From assembly GCA_951213105.1 (NCBI GenBank), contig OX578137.1, positions 77,296,604-77,360,603 of the forward strand: DNA of 64,000 nt, in the 5' to 3' direction. How positions within the stretch are numbered: the stretch's first letter is position 1; the number at the start of each line of letters is the position of its first letter. Shown in pieces: positions 12,481 to 25,622 of this stretch. A model generated the notes under the pieces. It was not told the DNA's origin, made no database searches, and worked only from the letters and a program-made list of their open reading frames with translations. The DNA comes from Amaurobius ferox (lineage: Eukaryota > Arthropoda > Arachnida > Araneae > Amaurobiidae). The translations under genes were made by a program, and so were the position numbers.

Positions 12481-12597
12481 GGGAAGTTTGAAGTGAGTGA
12501 GTGAGGAAAGTTTGAAGTGAGTGATTGAGGGAAGTTTGAAGTGAGTGAGTAAGGGAAGTTTAAAGTGAGTTTGAAGTGAGTGAGTGAGGGAAGTGAG
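12481..12597. repeat. GAAGTTTGAAGTGAGTGAGTGAGG minisatellite (left)
   Basis: Four to five imperfect tandem copies of ~20-30 bp built from GGGAAGTTTGAAGTGAGTGA. The same minisatellite occurs in the right copy at 58,231-58,347 with a different internal arrangement. Minus-strand frames rich in THSLKT-type repeats are translations of this array and are not genes. Confidence 0.85.
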
Positions 12598-12599
12598 CA

Positions 12600-13378
12600 G
12601 TTGTGGCTCTAATGGTCTACTGCACTTTTTTTTCTGCAACTGCATAGTTCTGATGGTTTGTGCCCGAAATGGTGCAGGTACTGTGCAAATGGGCCGTATC
12701 CAGTAAGGAACTAAAGAACATGTCTGTTTTTGATGAGTATGTATGTGGATATTTGTGAAAAAAGTTGCGTAGTCTCCTTCCTGTTTCTGCATTTGTCCCA
12801 GTCGCTAACCATTTTTGAAGTGTTTGTTGTTGAAGAAGCTGCATATGTGAAGCTGCTAATGTGTTTTTATGGAAGTGGTAACGTGATCTGTGGATGGTTT
12901 ATGTTGTTAGTCGCGATACGTGCTAGTAGTGTGTCTGCAAAATAGTTGCCTATGATACCTCCGTGCACTGGTATCAAGTTGATATATAGATATTTGTCTG
13001 CTATTGATGAGGAGTTTTCTGATCTGTTACAGTGTGCAGTTCCTGGATCTGTGCTGCTTTAAAGTATCTAAAATTGCTTTACTGTCTTTGTGCACTGATG
13101 CTCTGATATGAGTGCTTTGTGAAAACCAAGTTATTGCCTTGGGGAATATTGTCATCTCTGTTGGGTGAACGCTGTTATTTGGATGTAATCTTCTGGCCCA
13201 GCGGTATGGGCAGCTGTTATTATGGAAGACACAGAATGATGACGCTGTGCTTTGTTGCGTTTTAGAACCATCTGTAAAGATATACAGGCTGTGAAAAGGT
13301 AACAGTTTGAAAGCCGGTCTATTGCAGTGTTTTTCCTTTAAATTACTCAGGCCTTCTAGCTCACCCAAAGGGTATAGA
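12600..13378 (-). pseudogene. Jockey-like LINE 3' remnant: RNase H and C-terminal region
   Basis: The minus-strand frame at 13,027-13,368 encodes an RNase H segment. It has the catalytic motifs FTDGSK (first Asp), HPTEMT (Glu) and HKDSKAIL (Asp), followed by a stop. In a shifted frame just downstream the domain continues with IPVHGG and YFADTLLAR (His and last Asp). Further pieces resemble the LINE C-terminus (LQKWL, ETGRR, then FLTGYGPFAQYLHHFG). Several frameshifts and stops make it non-functional, and the reverse transcriptase domain is not present. The family assignment rests on motif recognition. The duplicated counterpart at 58,360-58,790 retains only the RNase H part. Confidence 0.78.
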
Positions 13379-13589
13379 GCAGTTATAACGGACGGACAGG
13401 ATAAAACACAGAGATGGCACTAAGAAATACATGAACAACGCTCCTGGCAATAAGGGTACAGTTCCCAAATCCATTCATATAATTTTGTTGTAGATGTAGG
13501 AAAACCAAACTCTCTGATTTAATGTAGTTGGTTTAGTTAAATGTGATTTTTTAGTATGTGGATATTTGAAAACGTAGCAGCGATTGAAG
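13379..13589. other. No gene seen
   Basis: AT-rich duplicated DNA adjoining the LINE remnant, aligned to about 58,790-59,290. I see nothing further to annotate. Confidence 0.5.
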
Positions 13590-13810
13590 TCTTATTCAGA
13601 TTTAACGGCTTTACAAATGATTAGGTTTGGGATGCAAGAAATAGTTCGAATACCATTGCAGTGTTTCCAAGACCGGGGGGGGGGGGGAGCTCGCCATACG
13701 GCTTAGAGCATCCGTTTTCCGTGTTTTGCAGTGTATGTTGCATATTTTTTTAATTATTACATAGGCCGTCCAGTTCACCCAAATGGTGTAAAGCGGTGTT
13801 TAACTATTCT
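13590..13810 (-). pseudogene. Second, smaller LINE fragment and adjacent repeat
   Basis: On the minus strand, 13,760-13,805 encodes LHHLGELDGLCNN. This resembles the YPLGELEGLSNL stretch immediately before the RNase H domain of the main LINE remnant, so it is a second fragment of the same family. The plus strand at 13,590-13,660 resembles 14,585-14,660 (LQMIRFGMQEIVRIP versus LHMTRFGMPERVRIP). A G-run lies at 13,676-13,687. The right-copy counterpart is at about 59,300-59,525. Confidence 0.5.
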
Positions 13811-14580
13811 ACACTGAAGTGTACAAAAACAGTTCCACGTATGCTAATACCTGCAATCAGAGCGTAATTATTATCTTTTGTAGCGCACACTGTATAATTC
13901 TTGTTCTATTACTATAACAGTATTTTTATCAAAAAATGAGAATTTTTTTTTCACACTGGAATTAAAAAAGAAAATCACTTACATGGTATAGGAAAGTATA
14001 TTTATACGTTCTTACCAACACTAATAACTGTATTAAACATCTCACGAACTGAAACTCACATGCTGGTTGCTAGACCATTTAAAATAACGAATGAGCTTAC
14101 GTCTTAAACTAAATGATGCTTGTAGGGATTTCGTGTGAACATATATTTTTCACATTTATTTATCGAAGATCTGAGTCTGATGATAAAGGAAGTTTCTAAT
14201 GACAAAGGAGGGACCGACGAGAAATATTCGGAATTTACGGGATAAACGAGACTTTGCTAAGGATACATTCACGTCGATAATTATACATAAGTTTAGAATA
14301 TATAGTTTTATAGATCCATGAATGCTGTATAATTTACAGTGCATGATATGTCAACGAATAAAAACTTGGAAAGTAGTCAATAAAGTAATTATTGAACATC
14401 TGATATGTTCAAAATACCAATTTTCAAACAATTCTTTGAGTCATCGTGTCTATATTTTAGACTTACAGACGGATGTTTTCCATAAAATACTTTTTCGGTT
14501 TCTTAAACGCATTATTTGGTGAAAATCGCTATAGAAATATTTTCGAAAAACAAAAGACAAATTTATTTTGTTGATAAAAA
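13811..14580. other. AT-rich intergenic, no gene seen
   Basis: Aligned to about 59,525-60,295 of the right copy. Short open frames on both strands are not shared between the copies. Confidence 0.5.
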
Positions 14581-14582
14581 TA

Positions 14583-14930
14583 ACTATTGGTGTTTTATTC
14601 TGATTCGAGTTCTTTACATATGACTAGGTTTGGGATGCCAGAAAGAGTACGAATTCCAGTTATGGCCATACATACATAGATGGTGGGTGTACTATTTGTG
14701 CGCAAGTCTGAGTACATTAATTGGTACTAGAGCATGGAAAGGCCCGCGAACACATTCAAAGTATTGTTACGTCCTCACAAACAAACCAGTGTTGGGGGTT
14801 AGGTGATTGATGGCTAGCTCATGCTCTAGAGCAAAGCGGGCTATGCTGATGAAGCTCGTTTCAAAATTCAAGAAATATGAAGGGGAGATGAGACGACAGA
14901 GTGATACGATCGAGATGCAAAGATGATGAG
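14583..14930 (+). pseudogene. Decayed coding-like segment, unknown protein (left)
   Basis: The plus-strand translation reads LHMTRFGMPERVRIPVM, then after a 1-nt frame change WWVYYLCASLSTLIGTRA and KYCYVLTNKPVLGV, then a stop, then SRAKRAMLMKLVSKF and RRQSDTIEMQR. The right copy keeps nearly all of this open as one 112-residue frame (60,297-60,635). I do not recognise the protein. The minus-strand 107-residue frame at 14,767-15,090 is also open in both copies, but almost every difference between the copies changes the amino acid, which argues against selection on that frame. Confidence 0.35.
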
Positions 14931-16300
14931 TTGATGAGAGTGTGAAAATATATAAATATATAAGTAATAACCAAACGGGCGCAAAGCCTAGTACCGTAAA
15001 GATAGTGTGAACAGAATCAATCCTAAAATTCTGACAAGTCATGTGTCTTGCATCTGGGTGTAAATTGGGAACAAGAACGATGGCAGTCAAGTGGGGTGCT
15101 TAATTGTGTATTATATTGCGTATATAATAAGTGTATTATATTGCGAATTTTAGTGTAAATAATTAAATGATGTGATGTTCTGTAATTGTAAAATTTGAAA
15201 TTACAGCAGTAGTGTTGCTACCTAGGTAGGCGCAATGGAAATAAAATGACAAACAACAAGTAAATGCAGTAAATTAAATAAACCTGGAATCCAGAAAATA
15301 ATATGAAGTTAAATTACTATGCACAACTACGATCATATTAGACATATAAAATCAAAGTAAAAACAAAATTCCATATTATAAAATTATAAGGAATAAAGAA
15401 ATTTAAAAAAGTACTATATTTCATATTTGCTATAAAATGATGATTTTTATTCCCCAATATTTATTTAATAAAAGTTTAAAGCTTATAAAGTTTAAAAATT
15501 GTGATGTACACGTGATATTTCACACTTGTTTGAATAAAATAATTGATACATTTTACATTCAAAATGTGCACATCTTTTCTACGAAACGTTAATAAAATTT
15601 TCATATAAATGTATGAAGCTTTAGAGGCACAATTATAATTTATTATCTCTGCAAATAAACTGTTTCTGGTGTGATCATTTACATGATTATAAAAATTCAT
15701 ACGATGCATTTCTCTAAGTAAATATTACTAAATCACCAAAACAGTTATAACTTAATTCAATTTCTTCGCATGTGATATATTGAATATATGTTAATGAAAG
15801 ACAAAATTGTATTCATTTGCATTGTTTAATTAAAGTTCAAGCAGCTTGGGTCCAAAGTTTATATTAATAGTAATTGATTATACTTTCTGAATTTAATGAA
15901 TAATCTATACTTAGACATTTTTAATATTGTTGTATCTATTGATGAGTGTATAGAAAAATATATTTGTGAATACATCTTTAGTTGTACGAGAAGTAGAAAG
16001 ATAGATAATTTATAGCAATAACTCTCAATGAAATTTAATATTTAAAATACGCAATTTTACAGAATAAATATATAAGTTCAAAATGTGTGTTGACTCCAGT
16101 TCACAAAAATTTGACTTGTTTACTGTGAAAACAAAAATGGTGATTTGGGTCATCAGTAAACTTCCATGACGTGCGCTGTTTTAAAAGTACAACGTTGACA
16201 TTTTTTTCTTTAATATCAAATTCAGCGTGTAGAAGGCATCGATCACTGCTCTTACTCGTAGCGAAGTCAGAAAACGCTTCGCGAACATTTCCTATTAGTC
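14931..16300. other. AT-rich intergenic, no gene seen
   Basis: Aligned to about 60,640-61,985. No RNA gene, transposon end or conserved frame was recognised. Confidence 0.5.
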
Positions 16301-16308
16301 ATCCGTAC

Positions 16309-16568
16309 CTCAGTCACCAGTATCAATAATTCTAAAATCAGTCTAAACTTTTCGGTGAGTCGGACAATCTGGGTAGCATAAGAGTAATTCACATGCTTTA
16401 CAGAAACTATGGACTCTCGTGATCTCATCGGCATTCTCTTATTGACGAACAGTGATACGGCGGAAGGATTGTAATCAAGGGATTGAATAGCATTTCCAAT
16501 GCCGATACCAGTGTCCGTGGACCAGTTTTTAGACCTCTTCATTACGAAATAACCGATATCTTCAATGG
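16309..16568 (-). pseudogene. Candidate internal exon, unknown protein (left)
   Basis: On the minus strand a strong 3' splice-site context (AATTTTCTTGCAG) precedes an open 260-bp segment that ends at CTGAG followed by GTACGG, a plausible donor. The frame includes DIGYFVMKRSKNWSTDTGIG and NPSAVSLFVNKRMP. Third codon positions are less AT-biased than the surroundings, which is typical of true coding sequence. I do not recognise the family. The right copy (61,994-62,258) keeps both splice motifs but has a ~5-bp net insertion that shifts the frame. Other exons are not visible, so this may be an orphan or decayed exon. Confidence 0.45.
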
Positions 16569-16648
16569 CTGCAAGAAAATTTATTATCTGCTGTAATTTT
16601 ACGAACATGTATGGATACTAATGTTGCAATATTGGTCTACTGAGAGTA

Positions 16649-17100
16649 AACTTCGACAATAAGAGCTTGCAATTTGGTTCCAGTAGCTCAACGATAGACC
16701 TTCAGCTGGCCAGTTCAGAGATACAGGGTTCGATTCCCTGCTGGGGCAGCATATTTATAATGGCCCTCGAGGTCTGAAAATGATCCTTGTACGACTAGAA
16801 CGAATTCAGTGGAATGGATATAAGAATATGGAGCGCTAATTTCAAAGCGAGAGGATAAAGGCCACGCAAGATACTAACTTGGGAAAAAATTGTAGTGTCA
16901 GGATGCTAACCTGAGGTTAAAATAGCAGGATGTGGTCAGTCAGATTATAAGTTGCACGCCAATTTGACATTAGAGAGTGGAGAATTCAAAGTCAACTTCA
17001 ACAATGAGAGCTTGAAATTTTGTCCCAGTAGCTCACCGGTAGAGCGTCGGCTTGTCAGTTCGAAGATACATGATTCGATTCCCGGTTGGGGCAGCAAGGT
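16649..17100 (+). repeat. tRNA-headed tandem repeat (SINE-like dimer), left
   Basis: Two tRNA-like heads occur at about 16,674-16,750 and 17,024-17,095, roughly 350 bp apart, each preceded by AACTTCnACAAT...GAGCTTG. Each has an A-box-like AGTAGCTCAnCG and a B-box GATTCGATTCCC or GGTTCGATTCCC, ending GGGGCAGC. The sequence between includes ATTCAGTGGAATGGATAT and GAGCGCTAATTTCAAAGC. Related copies are at 45,340-45,795 and 62,340-62,785. Confidence 0.75.
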
Positions 17101-20100
17101 TATTTATAACGATTACAATCTCATGACTACTTACAATACTTTATTGAAGAGATATGACTAATAATGTTAGTCTAGCGTGCTTTGCTCGCCAGTTCACTAA
17201 ATATAGCGACCAGATTTGGTAGCGAAGTGTTTTGTAGCACGTTCTACCACCGCTTCGCGGGTCGAAAAGTCACGACGCAACCACAGTGGGTCAAATTGTA
17301 ACTTCAGAAGATCGAGTATTGCAGAGTAGAAAATTTAACTCTAATTGAAATAATGAAGACAAATCTTTAATAAGAGGTCATAGTTCAACAAAAAATTGAA
17401 GTAATGTTGAAGAAACTCGAAACCATTTAAAATAGAAAAGAATGATTTCCCCTGAAGTTACGGGAATATTGATAAGCAGATACTCGTGGAATAGAAGAGG
17501 AGAGATGCAGACGTAGTAGATGAAATACAACACAAGAATGACGAGATTTCAAGTGATAAAGTGGAATGCATTGGAGAAACAAAATGAAATTCCAAGCCAT
17601 GTAGCTATTGAGAGTTTAAAAAACTCTAAGGATTATTTCGCGTTTAGAGGTGTAATAATTGCAGCATTAGATAAAGTAGAAAACATTTAACATCGTCTAT
17701 TATATCACGGAAAGGACACCGAACAATTGACACATATTTTCACTAATGTCAAATATATAAGTAGAAGCTTACATTTCCCCCATCATATTATTAAATATTT
17801 TCTTACTGGTTTTAATTTATATTCCTTCTAACAATGCTCATTTTAATTATAATTACGCATCATGCATGTGCAATATATTTACTCACGACTAAAAACGACT
17901 CTTTTTAAGCCGATATCGAAGTTCACATACATCGAATATTTTCGCGGCTCTCTTTAATTTCGTTAAGCGGGATCGACTATATATATATTTCAAGTAATAC
18001 GCCATGGTGGAAAAAGCTGTTAAAAAAGCTTCAAAATTTTAATATATAGTTTACATCTTCTATTTTAAAAGAATCAATTTTTTAATTTTCATAAATATTA
18101 CTTCAGATGGAAAAATAATAATTCAATTATAAAATACCATAAATCTTTTATTAATTTTTTTTATTCCTGTATATCGCAGACTGCTTGTACTCGTTTAATT
18201 TTTCTTACACAAATTTTGCCCTGGCGATAATAAAACAAACATAAGAAATCATAAAATAAAATAAGAACACGCAAATTAAAAGAAGCATCAAAATGTCGTG
18301 CACCAAAATGTGGTGAAATTTTACTTAAGAGGATATGGTCACGCATCCAAGTACCGCATATGATTGCTGTTGTGATAACCCATCATATTTAATTATATTT
18401 ACTAAGTTGTCGAATTTTTGTAAGTTGTACATTTTTTATTCTCTTATTCAATTTTTATTATATTTGATATTTGAAATGTAAATATTATTATTATTTAATT
18501 TCATATTCATATTTATCTCCACTTCTTAAAGTTTCTTTAATCTACTTGATAACCACCTAACATGTTGACAGCATTGTTATACGTTTGATCTCTACAGTTT
18601 GAAAAATCAATATTGCAAGTATGACGTCGGTAATTCAACGTTGGATATTCCAGATATTCCCCGGTACAACTTTCAAGTTTAAAAAAATCAAAAATCTGTC
18701 AACTGATTTTCCATTTGTTGGGAGACACATATCTTAGCACAATACTAAGTTGTTCTGTCCAGTATTGAATCCACAGATAACGTAAAACGTTCAGCCATTT
18801 TCATTTCCTTAACAATGAACATACATTTTGACTCATTAAATAAAAGAGTTTATCACATATTATTTTAGATTAATTGGATGGATTGTCTTTTTACGAATTG
18901 CCGTACAGTGTTATACAGCTTGTTAAAAATGGACTAAATGATGAGATATATTCTACCATTAAAAAAATACTATTTTGAAATGAGGCGTCATTCTTATTTG
19001 GTCTTTGGAAAGATGAGCAACTTTCTGACTGAAACAGTTTATGTCAGCGGTTCTTTGTTGAACCATGGATCACATTTTAGTCAATTACAGGCTCAAACGC
19101 TACGTATACAAAAACACGCATCCGCGTACACAAACAAAATAAGTAGCGATCCAATGTAGTAATAAACACGACATATGGTCTCCTCTGAATAAAAAAATTA
19201 AAATTCAAAATAAAGGAAATTGCTTTAGAAGAATTGCTTTTTTTTAAAAGAATAAAATCATAAACTAATTATATCATTCCAAATCACTGCACCATATTTA
19301 CACCAATCAGATTCTCATGTTCAATCATTAAAATCTAAATTGGCCGAATGAAGATATATAATTTTTAAAGAATTTCGTACAGTAGGTTTTTAATCAAGAT
19401 AAATATGAGAATCTAAAAAAAAGAAATAAAAAGAAATACACAGATAATAAATAAATTTCAAAATTTGATACTTAAGATAATTCACTTTGTTCTCGTGGAG
19501 GCATAAGAATATTATTCTACTTTTATGAAATTAAAATAGAATACTATATTTATTATTTAATTATTACCTTTTGTGCAAAACAAAAAATAAGCCTCATCAT
19601 AGGTAATAATAACCATATTTCATACTCAAAATCTCGCAATAGACAATAAAATTTGATACTAGGAAAGAGAGTCAAAATAGGAAATATATTCTCACATTTA
19701 AAAGTTAACTCACAGAATTTCTTGCATAATCTTGATAAAATGTAAAAATTTACAATTATTTGGCATATGTGTACACTTCATATATAATACTAAAAATGTT
19801 ATGGCTTCCTGCTTGTATCATGGTGGTAAAGTGTTTCAACTGTATTCAGCTTGCACAATGTACCAACTTGAACTATTTCAAATCATAGATACTGTAATAT
19901 CTGCCTTCAAGCAGACATCAAATATATCCTGTAAAATTTTCTTGATATGACCTGCTGTCATCCAGGCCTTTGTGTCTCATATCCACTGTCAGGGATTCAT
20001 ATCCACTGAGGCTCAGGATATGAGATCTCCTATACTGGGATCGTTCTTCATCGCTAGACAAGATTAAAGTCCGTATACGCTGTGCCGCACTAGGTTATAA

Positions 20101-21245
20101 AGATATACCGCTCGCTGTTTTATTGAAAATGTAATTTAAGGCACACACACCTTACTTAAGAATCCGCAAAAGAAGTTGCAAATCCGATTTTACATTTCTT
20201 TTTCAAAGAAATTATCACGAGGCCCATTCACAAAAACTTAATCAAAATTCTAACACATCCCAGGTTGCTGTTTGCACAGTCATTCATAATTGCACAAACA
20301 TTTCCTCAAAATCTTCAAATAATTTTTAGAAAACAAAATTCATAAAGCGCTTTCCCCTTGGATGGAGGTACTCTACAGATACCATGGTCACCTACTATCC
20401 AGCGTAAAAGTTTTTAAGAACCAAAAAATGATAGTGTTACCAGCTCACAACTCTGTCTCTCGCTAGGAACAGTAGGCAATGAGACTTACCATTTAGCCCT
20501 GTTACTGGTTTTCAAACCGATGACGAATATTTTTCCAGCCAAGCAGAAGAAGGTTGTAAAATTCCATTCACTTCTCACTGGATATTACAAAATTTCTAGA
20601 AATAGTTGAAATGGATCTTTTAAACAAGAAATAAAACATGATTGAAGGAGTTAGGCATAGAGAGGCGTAAATTTTGGCAGAGACAGAATCTAAACTGCTA
20701 CTTTGATATAGAAAATGGTTTTGCAGTCGTAAAGACATCCTAATTGGAAACAATATGTGTGAGGTCTGAGAATGTTCTTTGTGCTATACAGCTATAGGGC
20801 CATAAGATGGTAATGGAATAAGGATCGAGTGTTTAATAATTGTATCTTCTATACTTTTGAATGATGTGTGGGAAGCATCTTCTTCGAAAGATCTGCTGCA
20901 AATTGGGGAAGTTCTCCACATAGCAAAATATATGATTTAAGTACAAATTATGAAAAGGCAAAATGGTATTCTGCTGAGTTTAAAATATAAACTTATCACG
21001 ATAAATGCATTCACGAAACAGTATATTTATTTATTCTTAATTGCGTTGTTTAAGTTTCTGCTTACTTTAACTAACTGCACTCTATTCATGGTACAGTGTT
21101 CTAGAAACTCCCACTGGAAAGAGAGTGAGTGCGCTTTGATTAAGCGAATTGTTTTTTTATATAGAATATACCAATGAAATATTATCGGTACATATTAACA
21201 GTCCACATATATATTTCATTTTATACATTTAGCAATATCATGATC
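17101..21245. other. AT-rich DNA, no gene recognised
   Basis: Up to about 18,350 this aligns with 62,786-64,000 of the right copy. From there to 21,245 it is single-copy in the window. Small open frames such as 18,938-19,159 and 20,950-21,177 have no recognisable domain and AT-biased composition. A short inverted repeat, CTCATATCC/GGATATGAG, occurs at 19,976-20,024. Confidence 0.5.
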
Positions 21246-21249
21246 TGTG

Positions 21250-21296
21250 GGCAACAATTGTTATCTATCTATTATCTATTATTATTATTATTATTA
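21250..21296. repeat. (ATT)n microsatellite at the start of the array
   Basis: An ATT/ATCT-rich microsatellite directly precedes unit 1 of the Helitron-like array. A short version (TTATTATTA) also precedes unit 4 at 25,614-25,622. Confidence 0.85.
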
Positions 21297-23055
21297 TATA
21301 TACTAATTGCCAAGTGTCCGTCCGTCTGTCTGTCACGCTTTTTTTAGGCACTTCCCGAATAGATAGAGACTTGCAATTTGGTACACGGCTCGGTCGTTCA
21401 ATAAAACCCCTGGAAAAATCGAATTTTTCGAAAACGTTCTATAGAGGGGGTGCCCCACACCAAAACGTTCGAAAAGTGAAATGACGGGAAAGCAAGCTTT
21501 GCAATGAGATAGAGACTTCAAATTTGGTATATGGGAAAATCACTCGAAAGGAAGAAAGTGTGCAATTTCAGATTTCCAATATTTTCTACTTAAGGGGGTG
21601 CCGTACACTAAAACGTTCGAAAAGTGAAATGATAGGAAAGCATGCTTTGCGATGAGATAGGGACTTCAATTTTGGTGTATTGATAAACCGTTCGAAAGGA
21701 AGAAAGCTTGCAATTTCAGATTTCCAATATTTTCTACTTAAGGGGGTGCCGCACACCAAAATATTCGATTTGCAGAATAAATGAGAAAGTGCTCCTTTAA
21801 AATTTGATAATCTTGAAATTCGGTATATGGGCTAATCATTTGATGGAAACACCCAAGACAAATATAGTTTTTCAAAAATGTTTGTTTAAAGGGGTGCTCC
21901 AGAGTAAAACGTTCGAAAAGTGAATTGATAAAAAACCATGCTTCGGATTGAGATAGAGATATCAAATTTGGTATAAGGGTAGATAGTTTGAAAGGAAGAA
22001 AGTGTAAAATTTCAGTTTACCAATACTTTCTACTTTAGGGGTGCCGCACACCAAAATGTTCGTTTTTTGGAATAAAGGAGAAACACCCCTTTTAAAACGT
22101 GATAGAGGACTAATATTTGATATATGGGAAAACAATCTGACAGAAATCACAAAAAGAATAGAGTTTTTCAAAAATGTGTAGTTAAGGAGGTAGGTACTCC
22201 ACACAAAAGCATTCGAAAGATGAAATGCTAGAAAAGTATGCTTCGCGATGAGATAGAGACTTCAAATTTAGTGTACGGGTAAAAAGTTGGAAAGGAAGAA
22301 AGTGTGCAATTTCAGTTTTCCAAAATTTGTCATTGTAGGGGGGTTCCGCTCACTAAAATGTTCTATTTACCGAACAAATGAAAAACGCCTACTTTACAAT
22401 GTCATAGAGACTTGAAATTTAGTATATGGGCTAACCATTTGACAAAAAAAAACCAAAGATGAATACAGTTTGACAAAAATGTTCTTTAACGGGTTGCTAC
22501 ACAGAAAAACGTTCGAAAGGTGAAGTGATAGAAAATTATGCTTCACGATAGGATGGCGACTTCAAATTTGATGTACGGGTAGATAGTTTGAAAGGAAGAG
22601 AGTGTGAAATTTTAGATTTCCAATATTTGCTACTTTGAGGGGTGCGCACACTAATATGTTCGAATTTCCTAATAAATGAGGCACGCTTCCTTTTAAATGT
22701 AATAGAGGCTTGATATTTGGTATTTGGGCCAATCATCTGATAAAAAACCCAATACAAACAGAGTATTTCAAAAATGTTCATTTACGGATGTGCTTCACAG
22801 AAAAAAGTTCCAAAGCAGATATAATAATATAGGAGTGCCTCGGGATGAAATAGACTTAAATGTAGTGTAAGGGTAGATAATTAGAAAGGAAGAAATGCTC
22901 GAATTTAGTTTCCCAATATTTTCTTCTTTAGAGGGTTCTGCAAACCAAAATATTCGATTTGTAGAATAAATGTGAAACGCGAATTATTAAAAAATTTACA
23001 TTATTCAGGGGTTGCTTATTGCGAGACTGTTGATTTTCAACGGGTATTCGGCTAG
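21297..23055 (+). mobile_element. Helitron-like unit 1
   Basis: Ends with CTAG at 23,052-23,055; ~1.76 kb. The hairpin is imperfect in this unit (AGACTGTTGATTTTCAACGGG). Confidence 0.85.
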
Positions 23056-24434
23056 TATATACTAATTGCCAACTGTCCGTCTGTCTGTCTGTCTGTCAAC
23101 CTTTTTTAGGCACTTCCAGAATAGATAGAGACTTGCAATTTGGTACACGGCTCGGTCGTTCGATAAAACCCCCTGGAAAAATCGAATTTTTCGAAAACGT
23201 TCTATAGAGGGGGTGCCCCCACACCAAAACGTTCGAAAAGTGAAATAATGGGAAAGCATGCTTTGCGATGAGATAGAGACTTTAAATTCCGTGTATGGGT
23301 AAATCGTTTGAAAAGGAGAAAGTGTGCAATTTTAGATTTCTAATATTTTCTACTTAATGGGGTGCAGCACACCAAAACGTTCGAAAAGTGAAATGATAGG
23401 AAAACTGGCTTTGCGATGTGATACAGACTTCAAGTTTGGAGTATGGGTAAATCGTTTGAAACAAAGAAAGTGTGGAATTTCAGATTTCCAATATTTTCTA
23501 CTTAAGGGGGTGCTGTACACTAAAACTTTCGAAAAGTGAAATGATAGGAAAAAATGCTTTGCGATGAGGTAGAGACTTCAAATTTGGTGTATGGGTAAAT
23601 CGTTCGAAAGGAAGAAAGTGTGCAATTTCAGATTTCCAATATTTTGTACTTAAGGGGGTGCCGCATACCAAATTATTCGATTTACTGAAAAAATGAGAAA
23701 ACGCTCCTTTAAAATTTGATAGAGGCTTGAAATTTAGTATATGGGCTAATCATTTGACGGAAACACGCAAGACGAATACAGTTTTTTAACAATGTTCGTT
23801 TAAGGGGGTGCTAAAGAGTGAAACTTTCGAAAAGTGATTGCTGAAAAACCATGATTCGAAATGAGACAGATATATCAAATTTGGTGTAAGGGTAGATAGT
23901 TTGAAAGGAAGAAAGTGTGAAATTTCAGATTTCCAATATTTGTTACTTTTAGGGGTGCGCACACTAATATGTTCGATTTTCCGAATAAAGGAGAAATGCT
24001 CCTTTTAAAACGTTATAGAGGCTTGATATTTGGTATATGGGCGAATCATTTGATAGAAATTACAAAAAGAATAAAGTTTTTCAAAAATGTGTATTTAAGG
24101 GGATAGACACTCCGCACAAAAAAGTATTCGAAAGGTGAAATGCTAGAAAAGCATGATTGGCTCTCAGATAGAGACTTCAAGTTTGGTGCTCTTCCTTTTA
24201 AATGTGATAGAGACTTGATATTTGGTATATGGGCCAATAATCTGATAAAAAACACAAGACAAACACAGGAAAAAATCCGCAAATTAATTTCCCAATATTT
24301 TCTTCTTTTGAGGGTTCTGCACACCAAAATATTCCATCTGTCGAATATATGTGAAACGGGAATTATTATAAAATTTACATTATTCAGTGGTTGCTTATTG
24401 CGAGACCGTTGATTTTCAACGGGTATTCGGCTAG
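23056..24434 (+). mobile_element. Helitron-like unit 2
   Basis: Starts directly after the preceding CTAG and ends CTAG at 24,431-24,434; ~1.38 kb. It has an intact CCGTTGA/TCAACGG hairpin and lacks some of the mid-unit repeats present in longer units. Confidence 0.85.
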
Positions 24435-25613
24435 TATATACTAATTGCCAAGTGTCCGTCTGTCCGTCCGTCTGTCTGTCTGTCTGTCTGTCACGCTTTT
24501 TTCAGGCACTTCACGAATAGATAGAGACTTGCAATTTGGTACACGGCTCGATCGTCCGATAAAACCCCCTGTAAAAATCGAATATTTCGAAAAACATCTA
24601 CAGAGGGGGTGCCCCACACCAAAACGTTCGAAAAGTGAAATGATGGGAAAGCATGCTTTGCGATAAGATAGAGACTTCAAATTCGGTGAATGGGTAAATC
24701 ATTTGAAAAGAAGAAAGCGTGCAATTTCAGATTTCCTATATTTTCTACTTAAGGGGGAGCCCCACACCAAAACGTTCGAAAAGTGAAATGATAGGAAAGC
24801 ATGCTTTGCGATGAGATAGAGACTTCAAATTTGGTGTATGAATAAATCATTTGAAAAGGAGAAAGTGTGCAATTTCAGATTTCCAATATTTTCTACTTAA
24901 GGGAGTGCCGCATATCAAAATGTTCGATTTACAGAATAAATGAGAAAACGCTCCTTTAAAATTCAATAGAGGCTTGAAATTTGGTAGATGGGCCAATCAT
25001 TTGACGGAAACACGCAAGACGAATACAGTTTTTTAAAAAAGTTCGTTTATGGTGTGGTCCAGAGTAAAACGTTCGAAAAGTGAATTGATAAAAAACTATG
25101 CTTCGGAATGAGATTGAGATATCAAATTTGGTGTAAGAGTAGATAGTTTGAAAGGAAGAACGTTTGAAATTTCAGATTTCCAATATTTGCTACTTTAAGG
25201 GGTGCGCATACTAATATGTTCGATTTTCCTAATAAATGAGGCACGCTTCCTTTTAAATGTGATAGGGGCATGATATTTGGTATATGGGCCAATCATCTAA
25301 CAAAACACACAAGACAAGCAGAGTTTTTCAAAATGTTCATTTATGAATGTGCTTCACAGAAAAAGGTTCCAAAGGAGAAATAATGATATTGGGGTGCCTC
25401 GGGATAAGATATACTTTAATGTGCTGTACGGGTAGATAATTCGAAAGGAAGAAATGCGGAAATTTAGTTTCCAATATTTTCTTCTTTAGGGAGTTTTGCA
25501 CGCCAAAATATTCGATTTGTCGAATAAATGTGAAACGCGAATTATTAAAAAAATTACATTATTCAGGGGTTGCTTATTGTGAGCCCGTTGATTTTCAACG
25601 GATATTCGGCTAG
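24435..25613 (+). mobile_element. Helitron-like unit 3 (shortest)
   Basis: About 1.18 kb with CTAG at 25,610-25,613. It is followed by TTATTATTA before the next unit, unlike the other junctions, which abut exactly. Confidence 0.85.
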
Positions 25614-25622
25614 TTATTATTA

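Larger units (their letters stand above)
1..18350. repeat. Left copy of a large segmental duplication
   Basis: Base 1 onward matches about 49,730 onward in the same orientation, and the match continues until R leaves the window at 64,000 (equivalent to about 18,300 here). The order of satellite, degenerate repeats, SINE, minisatellite, LINE end, coding-like segments and tRNA-headed repeat is the same. Divergence by eye is moderate, with many substitutions and small indels, so the event is not recent. The length difference is explained mainly by the TRIM and the two Helitrons present only here. The true left end is probably outside the window. Confidence 0.93.

Noticed and set aside
12730..12945. 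71-residue plus-strand frame with a hydrophobic look
   Set aside because: It is antisense to the LINE C-terminal remnant, which explains the sequence better.
14767..15090. 107-residue minus-strand frame open in both duplication copies (also 60,476-60,799)
   Set aside because: About 12 differences between the translations with few or no silent changes indicate no purifying selection on this frame. The plus strand looks more coding-like.
16674..17095. Functional tRNA genes
   Set aside because: A and B boxes are present but stems, especially the acceptor stem, do not pair well, and the same heads recur inside a dispersed repeat. They are better called tRNA-derived repeats.
19976..20024. 9-bp inverted repeat CTCATATCC/GGATATGAG
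   Set aside because: Short, with a 31-bp loop and no associated gene or T-run; likely to occur by chance in this composition.
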